A DNA stretch of 64,000 bases, from NCBI GenBank assembly GCA_010093685.1, contig MU006230.1, positions 728,013 to 792,012 of the forward strand, in the 5' to 3' direction. Shown piece by piece: positions 55,488-64,000 of the stretch. Numbering within the stretch: the stretch's first letter is position 1; each line of letters starts with the position of its first letter. Position numbers and translations under genes: made by a program. The notes under the pieces were generated by a model that saw only the letters and a program-made list of their open reading frames with translations, searched no databases and had not been told where the DNA came from. This DNA comes from Ophiobolus disseminans. Taxonomy: Eukaryota; Ascomycota; Dothideomycetes; Pleosporales; Phaeosphaeriaceae.

Positions 55488-56753
55488 TCACTCCACCCAC
55501 CCATACCCCGGCAGCGGAAAATTCCCAGAGCTAGTAAATGCCGCCCCAAGATACTTCTGCGCAGCTTCCGCAACGCCCGTCCACGCAATAATCGCAAACA
55601 CCCAATTCCGTATCCCAATCCCCCAAACCGTCTGCGGCGCAAGCACACTACTTACCAGCGGCGGAATCTTCTGAAACTCCTTCACAACCGGTCTTATCTG
55701 CATTTCATACCCCTTCAGTCCTGCCTCCAGATCGCCGGGGTGCGACGCCAGCTCACCAGCCAGCATATACGCGCCCCCCAGTGCAAGACTCGTGCCGCCG
55801 CCCGTGGGTCCCGCTGCAAAGGCTGCGTCGCCGACGAGGACGATGCGGCCTTTGTGCAGGTGGGGCAGTTTGACTTGGACGATTTCACTTGCGTAGAAAT
55901 CGTCTGCGAGGAGCATGGCATCGAGAAGGGTATCGGTGCGCCAGCCCGCGCCGCGGAAATGGGTGGCGATATATGTCCTGAGGGCATCGTCGCCCTGAGT
56001 AGATGCTTCGCGGAACGGCAATGTAGCATCGGTGACGCTGGGTGGGAAAATTGCCATGAGCATAACGCGCGTAGCGCCCGCTGGATCAGCGCTGATACTA
56101 GCAAACCTGCCGCCGGGGGCGCTGTATCCTTGGCCGATTTTACTTCCGTGCAGGAGGTCTTGTTTGATGGAGAAATATGCTGTCCAGCTATTTGTCGGGA
56201 CGATGTGGTCTCGCACGCCGCACTCGAGAGCCATAGCGCGCGTGCGCGAAGTAGCGCCGTCGCAGGCGACTACGAGGTCGAAATCTGAGGTCTTGGTGCC
56301 GTTTAGGAATTCGACTGTGACGGGACCGGAGAGTGAGGTGCTTTGCTGCATGGAGGCAATTTGCTCGTTGAAGATGTACTCGATCTTATCGTTATTCTGC
56401 GTGAGGTCGAATAGCACCTGCGATAAATTCCCTCGCAGGATTTCGTACTCAGAAATAATAGACTGCTGCTCTGGGTTTCCTGTAGCTCGGATGACTCCGT
56501 AGGGACGGCCGTCGTCGCGGACAAAGCTTACGCCCTCCTCTTGCATCGATTTGGCGCGCACTTGGGCTTCCATGCCGGTCATCTTGCGCATGACAGACAC
56601 GCCTGCGGTGCGGATGTCGACGGCCTGGCCACCGGTGCGTAAACGTGGAAAGCGTTCAATGACGGTGACTCTTGCGCCAGCTTTGGCTAGCCAGTACGCT
56701 GTTGCTGGGCCTGCGATGGAGGCTCCGACGACGAGGACCTTCAAACCTGACAT
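55488..56753 (-). CDS. FAD-dependent monooxygenase (class A flavoprotein)
   Basis: Single exon, 421 residues, from ATG 56753. The N-terminal FAD-binding fold is MSGLKVLVVGASIAGPATAY followed by WLAKAGARVTVIERFPRLRT. The DG motif is LVVACDGATSRTRAM near residue 165, and the GD motif is IVLVGDAAFAAGPTGGGTSL near residue 308. This set defines class A flavin monooxygenases (PF01494-type), which hydroxylate aromatic or related small molecules using NAD(P)H. A hydrophobic segment near the C-terminus (GIGIRNWVFAIIAWTGVAEA) is common in this subgroup. There is no neighbouring biosynthetic core enzyme, so the substrate stays unknown. Confidence 0.9.
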   Translation of the reverse strand: MSGLKVLVVGASIAGPATAYWLAKAGARVTVIERFPRLRTGGQAVDIRTAGVSVMRKMTGMEAQVRAKSMQEEGVSFVRDDGRPYGVIRATGNPEQQSIISEYEILRGNLSQVLFDLTQNNDKIEYIFNEQIASMQQSTSLSGPVTVEFLNGTKTSDFDLVVACDGATSRTRAMALECGVRDHIVPTNSWTAYFSIKQDLLHGSKIGQGYSAPGGRFASISADPAGATRVMLMAIFPPSVTDATLPFREASTQGDDALRTYIATHFRGAGWRTDTLLDAMLLADDFYASEIVQVKLPHLHKGRIVLVGDAAFAAGPTGGGTSLALGGAYMLAGELASHPGDLEAGLKGYEMQIRPVVKEFQKIPPLVSSVLAPQTVWGIGIRNWVFAIIAWTGVAEAAQKYLGAAFTSSGNFPLPGYGWVE

Positions 56754-57793
56754 TGTTTCTGCTCGTTGATTCTGTGCTCATTGATACTGAGAGGTGGTGT
56801 GCCAAGTGCGTGCGGACTTATGAAGCGGCTTATATGGCGATATTCGTCGAAACAGTCGAAGCTCTTGAACTCTCAGAAACAAGCAGCATGTAGCAGCTCG
56901 AGAAAAGCTTGTACAAAAGCTTAGGTTCAACGAAGTGCATGCAAGCCTTATACACTACCATGAGGTAGGTCTCATCGGGACAAGGATGGTTACCTAGCCA
57001 GAAGCGGAGCAAGAACTATCCGTCTCGCTACCCGAACACAGCGCACCTCCGGATGGGCCCCTAACAATCCGCTGCACACGATTTTCGTCAATATTGTATT
57101 GTCTCGCTTGGAGGCTCGGCTGCTACTTGACGTCATTCTTCGTACTGAGAGAACGCACGTACCTTAGAAACTCCTGATCGCGGATGCTAATCGTGCCCAC
57201 ACGCATCGAAGGATTTTGATTTCAGCCGAATCACTCCTTATCGGCTTCGTAACCATCGCACCATCTTCCGTAGCTCTTTCTCCTACATATATTCCAAGCT
57301 GTAATACTCGTCTAACCGAGCGTCACAAAAATCAACCATGAAACATTGAGCACCAAAATACTCGTAACATCTCAATTCATCGCCCATATTTTGATTACCA
57401 TATCACTTAATGCATGCATGCACATCATCCGCAGAAAAGACAGATTCCACATGCCCCAACAAGCAATTCACCACAACCGCCCTTGGGTATAAAGCAGCTT
57501 TCAACATCCCGCCGATCCGAGAGATGCAAAAAGGTGTACAGAAAGATAATCATGACAAGTTCCCAAAGACAAGTACCCAGTCATACTGAATCCATGTTCG
57601 AATATGATTAAAACAAAAACAAATAGATGCCATAAACCTCATGATAGAAAAGGACAGACTCGCGAGCTCGCTCAATCTGGTATATCCGCCGAAAAAATAG
57701 AGTCAGGTGTGGGTAGGAAATGATCGAACAAATAGCAAGAACAACAAGAGCAAGGGTGCGCCGAGGCGCCGATGTGTCTCAAGACATGCCCGA
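56754..57793. other. 1-kb gene-free stretch
   Basis: Promoter side of the monooxygenase and probable 3' UTR of the transcription factor. No supported ORF. Confidence 0.55.
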
Positions 57794-60700
57794 TTACATG
57801 CTGCCCGCACCAGGGACAAGCATTTCAATGCACTTCGTCAGCAGATTGCTCGCTTCGTGCAGCAATTCCCAGCGTGTCTTCTTGAACATATCGCGCATGA
57901 TGATGAGCAAGCCCAAGCACGCATTCCGGTCTTCAAGTCTTGCAAGATCATCAGGCTTGCTGACACCGCCAACGCGCTTGAGATAGCCCATCATGTCTTT
58001 GACCTTCGTGTCGTAGGTAGGGAGCGAGTATGGCTGTTTAACAGGTCCGTCCAGTGCGTAACCGTATGACCAGACAATAAGGGTGGCGAAGTAGAGCACC
58101 CATGGTCGGTTGAGGAGAGAGTCGTCGCGCGCGGAGTAAGAGAAGCCGGAGGATTGTGGCGTGTTGAGATTGAGAGAGTGATCTCCTGCGACTACGACAT
58201 TGGAGAGGAAACGAAGGGCGTAGAAGGTGGCGTCTCGGGCACGGGCGGTCGGTGCCCACACTTCTTTCATGCGGCGTTGGGCGCCGTTGTAATCTTGTGG
58301 GGTGATGGAGCGGCCAAGCAGTCGTCCGGCGCCGGCATAGATCTGGCAATCAACGATATCGACATGCATCGCCATATGTGCCAAGTGGTGTAGCACAGTC
58401 CTAGACTCGAAAACGTTCTCATCGTCCAGTCCGTTCGAGTACGAATAGGCATGTGGTGCTGAGAGATCGCTTGGCCTAGCGAGCGAGCTGTCAAAATCCT
58501 GCTTCCAGAAGTCAAAGGCACGGGTCAGAGAGCCTCGCCACTTGTCTCGTCCACCTAGTGCTTGTGTGACACCAAGGGAGCTGACTTGGAGGTCTCGCTG
58601 ATTCATATGCCAAGACACGCTCAGCAACCCAGCCATCAATATGGTCCGACCGAACGAGTTTGTCCGCACAGTCTGCCCGTTCAAGGTTTTCTTCAGGCCA
58701 TCGAGGAAGCTCATCTGTTTGACGCCATTCGAGTGTAGACTTGCCTCAACTCGGCCGACTTCCGAGCTGCTAGTGGCAGACCACAACGCCTCATCACAAG
58801 GCAGCGGCAGGCGCATCTCGTGTGCGACCATGACGGCACTATGGCCAAACATGGTCGCGTGGATACTGTCCATGACAAATGCGGCAAATGCGGCTCTCCT
58901 AGTAGCCTCATTCGTGATCCAATGGTTCCACCATTCGTCTGGTGTGTTGGCTCCGCCAAGCGAATTGCTCTTTCCGTCCTTGATGCATGGAGGGGAATCC
59001 ATGGCGGATCTTCCAATCAACGAGCTGCCTCGCCGCATCAAAGTCAGCGTGGTTGCGTGATGGATATGCGCGCGCTCGTGGAGCGGACGTGTAGAGTACA
59101 TCTTCTCGAAGATCTCGAGCAGGAGCAGGCCTTGGAAAATCCACAGCTTCGCCGGTGGACGGAAGTCGGCATCCATAAACAGCTCCCATCTCAGGTGCCA
59201 TGCAAGGAAGTTTGAAAGTGCCGAGCAGGCCTGTGTCACTTCGTGGCCGTAGTTCTTTTCCAGACACGATGCACCGAGACACATGATAGACAGCAGGAGA
59301 AGTTCGGGGCATGTGCTTGCGTTGAATGTCGGCTTGTGTAGGATCGGGAGTTGCGGGTGGAAGTGCACCCAGTAGGAGCTGATGTACGTCTGCATCATGT
59401 GCAAACTCAGGACATGGTGGTCATCATCCCTGTTGCCCTCGAGGATGTCTTCCTTTTGCTTCTTGACGGGTGCATGATCGGTCTCGTTGAAGCGGCCGAT
59501 AATGAGATCGAGCAGGTCTTTGCGCTTCTCTTCCGATAACGCCGACTCCGGTAGCGTGGTGTCCAAGATACTGTGAACGGCCATGGGGTGTGCGGGCGGC
59601 GCCGGATTGTTCAGATAGCCTGCAACAGAGGGGTCGTAATTGAAGTAAGGAGCTTGCAGTCCGATTTGAGACGATGCGCCCGCTACGGGGTTACCTCCGC
59701 CCGGATAGCCCATTGGCGACTGTCCACCGGGGCCGAACTGGTTGTCGTTGAACAGCCACGCAGCGAAGTCGTCGGCCATGGCAAACGGCGAGCGACTGTA
59801 CCCCTCGCCGCCGAACATCGGAATGGCGTACGACGGTGCTTGGTCCATGATGGCCTCTGACACGCCGTTCATGCGGGTATCTATTGCGGCAGTGGACTCG
59901 ACGCCGTTCATAGGGGTCTGGCCGGAAGTGCCATTGTAGTACTGGTTCTCCTGTTCTCTGGACACTGGGGTGCCTGAGTGCGAGGGGTATTCTGGAGGAG
60001 GTAAGGACGAGAATGGAGGGAAGTTTTGCTGGGACTGGAACCCACTTGCAGAGTTGTTCTGGTAAGCCGTCGATGCGGCTGAGGGCGGGTACGACTGTGA
60101 GGGTGTCACGGCCGAGGTGTGGGGTGAGCCGGAGCCGTACGAGGAGAGATTAGAGGTCTGCGCACGCAGCTCGGGCCGGGTGAAGTTGCCATTACCCACA
60201 TGTGGGGAGTTGTGGAGTGGTGTCCGACCTCCACTGTAGTTGCCCAAAGCGGACGGTCGCGGTGGGGGTGCAAAGGTCCCGGTGCTCTGGGACTGCAGGT
60301 CGTAAGGCTTAGCCTCGGAGCCGCTGCGATACGCGTCGTCGCTCCCTGTGCGCTGCAGTGAGTCGTTTCTGCTGATGGTCGAGGCGGGCGACTGGAAGTT
60401 TGGTGGCGACATCTGGCTGCCCGGACCAGACTGCGTCGTCGAGGCGGGCGACTGCAGCCCGTGCGGCGTCTGGCTCTTGATGCCCATGGGCTTGGTGGCG
60501 CCCGCGCTCTTGCCCCCGAGTGCTGCCGTCACGATGGGGTTCAGGTTGTGCATATTGAAGGTGTCTTTGCGCAGCAGCTGCGAGCCGCGCGCCGTGTGCC
60601 TTTCCTTGTGGCGCGCGCAGAGGTCTTGGCGGACGAAGGAGCGGTGGCAGTCGGGGAAGTCGCAGTGGTATATTTGCTTGGGGTTGTCTGCGTGCGTCAG

Positions 60701-61068
60701 CACATGTTCGGCGTCATGCTTGCTGTGGAGTGGGGTTTGCCAGACTCACGGTTCAACTGGTGCCGGTACAGATGCTCGGCGCGCGAGTAGCTCTTTCCGC
60801 AACCCTCATGCGGGCATTCAAACTTCTTGTCGAGGCCCTTCCTGCTTCGCCGCCGCTTCCTGCTGCCACCGGGGCCGTCCTCGCCGTCGCCCTCACCGTC
60901 GTCGCTGCGGTCACGACGGCGGCCGCGGCCCTCACCACTGTCGGGCGAGGCAGGCGTGGGCGGCTCGGCTTGGCCAGCGCCCGTCTCCATCTTGTCGGGG
61001 AACTGCGTCTGGATCTTGCCCAGGTCCGACGCGTGCCCGGCGTGCATTGATAGGATTTGCGCCGTCAT
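57794..61068 (-). CDS. C2H2 zinc-finger / fungal-specific domain transcription factor
   Basis: Exons 61068-60750 and 60687-57794 (1070 residues), with a 62-nt phase-1 intron (GTGAGT...ACGCAG). The N-terminus is acidic/basic (GEGRGRRRDRSDDGEGDGE; SRKRRRSRKG, a likely nuclear signal). Two adjacent C2H2 fingers follow: FECPHEGCGKSYSRAEHLYR at about residues 83-103 and YHCDFPDCHRSFVRQDLCAR at about 112-136; the intron falls exactly between them. A long Ser/Gln/Pro-rich region precedes the fungal-specific regulatory domain starting near SLHMMQTYISSYWVHFHPQL, LPILHKPTFN. This combination is typical of fungal two-finger regulators (Adr1/Klf1-like; family knowledge). Target genes cannot be inferred. 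Confidence 0.9.
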
Positions 61069-63263
61069 TGCCGGTGGGCAGCGCGGTGGGCGAGACAGAC
61101 AGTGCGCGTGTCTGGGGTAGGTGTGGAGTTTGTGTAGCGGTGGCGGGGAGGCTCGCGTGCGCGCTTGCCCGCCGTTGTGTTGGCTGTTAGTCAGGAATCG
61201 GTGAGGCGGCTCGGATGCATGCTTTGGAGATCACGCTCAGGAAGGAACGAACAGTGGAGAGATGGAAGGGACGACGGACACACACAGCAGATCAGGCACG
61301 GGGTGGGCTTGGAGGTGTGAAGCTTGTCGTTGCCGCGATGCTGCAGTGGAGACTCGACGGCTAGCTAGAGGTTAGAGGGGCGCAGGCTCCGTGCAAATCG
61401 AGAACCCTGGCCGATGACTTGCAGGTCGGGGGCCTCGCCTGTGCTGAGTGGTGCGGAGGCGAGTCGCGAGTGAGGCGTTGGTCACCAGTCAAGTGTGGAG
61501 AGAACCCTGAGCTCGAGCGTGGGCGTGGGGAGGAGATGCTCGTGGGCGAAGACGAGCGGGACGCGGGTAGGCCCAGTGGACATCAAGGGAGCCGTACCGT
61601 ATGTAAGCTGCCGCTGCCGTGAAGGCAGCTTAGGCCAGGCCAGGGATGCCCGTCAGCGAGCCGAAGGCACTTGGGACTTGATCTCCGCAGTAGCCGCGAT
61701 AACAAGAGCTCAAGCCCGTCCGGGTGGATAAATTCCTGCCTCGTGCCCACCACGCGCCCACGAGATGCCTGAAGAGGTGAGGGGTAGGCCTCTAGAAAGG
61801 CCGGCGGATGGCGACAACACGCACGCGGTTGCCGGCCGTCAGCAGCAGCGCAATCAAACCCCGGGTCGTCGAGGACGGGCGCATGCAATGCGAGCACGCA
61901 CCGACAGACTCGAGCATCACCGACCTGTAGCCCCGGCACCAAAATGTGGAGAAGCGACCACCGGGCGCTGGGCGTGGGGGCGCACCAGATGGCGTGGAGG
62001 CACTTGAAAGGCGTCACGAATTCTCGTAAATAGACAGCGGAGCCTCTCTTTGGCTGGAGCCCGTCGATATTGATATCAACGCGTGCCTGCATGCACAGGG
62101 CTGCAGCATGGCTCGCATGAAGTTGTCTGCATCCAGACACCTCCAAATTAGTCCTCACTATGCTTGCGCTTGTCCCTCGCGGTCTGCCCTTCATTATACC
62201 ATACCCTCCCATATAACTTCAGACGACCACCCCTCAAGCTCACACACCAGCCAGCTCCAGATATATCCCCGTACTCTACACCACCCCGACGCCCTCCCCC
62301 AATCCCCACACCCCAACACCACACGTGCGCAGCACTCCGGCTCGTCGGCCAGTCTTCCAATCATGCCTGCGCCGCGACGCATTACCCCAGATATTCCTGC
62401 ACGGTGATGAGAGTCACAGCCAATAGGAATTTTAGGGCAGGTTTCGCCATTGCTTTTTGCGGTAGGGAAGCGGAGCGGAGCGTCTGGCTTGGAACCTTTT
62501 GCTCGAAAGCAACACACATACAAATGTTTGGGCGAAGATAGCGATTTTTGCTGCGCGAAATACCCCCTCAGGTGATGCGTTATTAACAATTGGGGTTGCA
62601 TTTGTAAACATGTAGTAGTACTCTGACATTGCAGAACAAGCACTTTGTTGACATCCCGCCCCCAACGCCTCGAACAATAAACCAAGCTGTCCTTGGCTAA
62701 CGAGTCCATTCCTTGTCTCGGCTGCTGAGCGCCACGATATCACGGTGCAGGCAACAACATTCTTGCTTTTCCACGGTGTTTCATGGTGGCGGCTGTCTTC
62801 TTCCATGGATACGAGCCTAGTCCCTGCTCGCGTGCTTACATGTGTGTATATGTGGTAATGAAACTGTGAGTCCGCGGAGGATAGCGAGGAGCGATCCGCG
62901 GTGCATCTCCTATGAGAAGAGATGTTGTCGAGCACAGACACAGCATGTGAAGATGTATGTCACGGTGGAGAAATATCGCAACGCCCAGGTAATACAAACA
63001 CGATCTGCCAGCAACGTGGTCGGGGTAGCACAGCTCGATGGAGCCGCATGGACAAGGGTTCAGGTCACCGCCAAACGCCCCTCACGCCGTAGATATTTCC
63101 TCTTCTGAAAGCAGATGTGAAACATGCGGATGCGAGAAGGACCGCTATCGCTGAATTGGTATCTCGTCAAGTCTCAGATCCTGCGTCGCGCTACTCTGCG
63201 TACACGCGGAGACGCGCACCTCGACGCCATTATCACAAGAGCGCATCGCTCATCAAATCAAAG
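61069..63263. other. 2.2-kb region upstream of the transcription factor
   Basis: GC-rich near 61069-62000, with long shadow ORFs (for example 61583-62212 minus) that lack any domain. It probably holds the 5' UTR and promoter of the transcription factor. The part after 62400 is mixed and shows nothing recognisable. Confidence 0.5.
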
Positions 63264-64000
63264 TCATTCCCCTGACATCTTCTCCTCGGCAGGTTCCTCA
63301 ACCTTGGTAGAGGCGGGAGCGATCTTCTCGGTTGCAGATTGTTCTACATCCGAAGTGTCCTTGGGAACTGCAAAATCTTCTGACTCTTCCGAGATTGAGC
63401 TTCTCTCATCTGAGAGTTCACTGTCCGGCTCCGCTGCTTCATCCACATCGTTCGAAACATCTGCTGTCTCATTTTGCTTTTCCTCAATGTGAGGCGTAGG
63501 ATCTGCCTTGGCCTCCTCGCTTGCACTTTGCTTTTCCGGCTCATCTTCAGCTACTGTGCCGTCCGGGACATTAGACACCGACTCCTCGGCAGCTTCGGTC
63601 TCGTCGCTCGGGTTCTCTGACTGTTCCGCATCGTTGTCTTCGGGCGTGGAATCGAAGATTTGCGTAATTGGTCGAGACTGCAGCTGCGGACGATCTTCCT
63701 CCTCCTCGGCCTCTTCCACGACTGTCGAGACGGCGGTTGCGCCAACAGACGGTGAGTGACGGTGTCGCTTGGTAGTGCCCGCCGTTGATAGGTTGTGATC
63801 TATGAGTCCATCAACGATAGTGGTGTTTTCGTCCTCAGGACTGGGCCCTGAAGGCTCCCGCTTCAAGATCATGGGCGGCAGGGACGATCTTGACTCGGTA
63901 GCGGGCTCGATGCCTTCAGCCTCGGGTGGAATCGTGTAATTGTCCTCGGGAATGAGACCATAGTAGTCGCAGACTGTCTTGAAGAAGACATATAGCCCTG
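63264..64000 (-). CDS. Acidic C-terminal part of an unknown protein (5' part outside window)
   Basis: The frame is open from the window end: GLYVFFKTVCDYYGLIPEDN, YTIPPEAEGIEP, then PPMILKREPSGPSPEDENTT. About 200 residues follow that are extremely rich in Glu, Ser, Asp and Ala (VVEEAEEEEDRPQLQSRP; SISEESEDFAVPKDTSD), ending EEPAEEKMSGE. The tail is predicted disordered. The short upstream part looks globular. No family recognised; the N-terminus and introns lie beyond position 64000. Confidence 0.6.
   Translation of the reverse strand, partial: GLYVFFKTVCDYYGLIPEDNYTIPPEAEGIEPATESRSSLPPMILKREPSGPSPEDENTTIVDGLIDHNLSTAGTTKRHRHSPSVGATAVSTVVEEAEEEEDRPQLQSRPITQIFDSTPEDNDAEQSENPSDETEAAEESVSNVPDGTVAEDEPEKQSASEEAKADPTPHIEEKQNETADVSNDVDEAAEPDSELSDERSSISEESEDFAVPKDTSDVEQSATEKIAPASTKVEEPAEEKMSGE

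Noticed and set aside
61583..62212. 209-codon minus ORF upstream of the transcription factor
   Set aside because: It lies in GC-rich leader DNA where long chance ORFs are expected; no domain and no homologous-looking segment.
62432..62941. 169-codon minus ORF
   Set aside because: No motif or splice-supported extension; a second ORF overlaps it in another frame with equal length.

Overview
The window looks like nuclear DNA of a filamentous ascomycete (Pezizomycotina, most likely Dothideomycetes). The genes are interrupted by short GT...AG introns of about 45-90 nt with CTAAC/CTGAC-type branch points. They include fungal markers: an augmin HAUS6-like subunit, SAP30, Mdj1, Vma9, Arv1, Nup170, Aim41, Hrq1, a C2H2/fungal-specific transcription factor, an AA9 lytic polysaccharide monooxygenase with CBM1, and a secreted M28 aminopeptidase. 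I see no rRNA, tRNA, CRISPR array, prokaryotic operon or intact transposon. All exon models were read by eye from splice signals and frame continuity.

Layout. 0-9.3 kb: housekeeping genes: HAUS6-like (cut by the left edge), HD-domain nucleotidase, MDJ1, SAP30-like, and a conserved-looking unknown with two PPHLR motifs. 9.3-11 kb: gene-free. 11-18 kb: a block biased to secreted proteins and small metabolic enzymes: AA9-CBM1, SDR, an 88-residue cysteine-rich secreted protein, an NmrA-like protein and a leucine aminopeptidase. 18-22.4 kb: a caspase-fold protein with a C-terminal membrane segment, a 96-residue unknown, and a six-exon membrane protein of DUF6594 type. 23-28 kb: a CoA-binding protein, then AT-rich gene-poor DNA with broken ORFs and CCTAGG palindromes. 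28-29.5 kb: a proline-rich unknown with a 24-nt all-proline exon. 31.8-44.9 kb: a gene-dense core block: VMA9, ARV1, NUP170, AIM41, a low-complexity RGG/proline-rich protein, EMA19-like and a GNAT. 45.7-49.6 kb: two decayed genes, a Thr-rich cell-surface protein and a multi-spanning membrane protein. 51.3-61.1 kb: HRQ1, an FAD monooxygenase and a large C2H2 transcription factor. The right edge cuts an acidic unknown.

How parts fit together. No pathway cluster spans the window. The core genes serve microtubule branching, the mitochondria (Mdj1, Aim41, Ema19), the nuclear pore, chromatin (SAP30), DNA repair (Hrq1) and V-ATPase/ER lipid homeostasis (Vma9, Arv1). The AA9, the aminopeptidase and the small secreted protein are outward-facing functions. 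Several neighbours are head to head with short shared promoters (HAUS6/HD protein, NUP170/AIM41, EMA19-like/GNAT).

The most unusual observations are: symmetric phase-0 proline mini-exons; two 51-nt introns whose retention keeps the frame; a 401-nt intron in the 76-codon VMA9; clusters of single premature stops, all compatible with C-to-T change, in the decayed genes; and the caspase-like/DUF6594 neighbourhood, a candidate for a cell-death or conflict locus (speculative).
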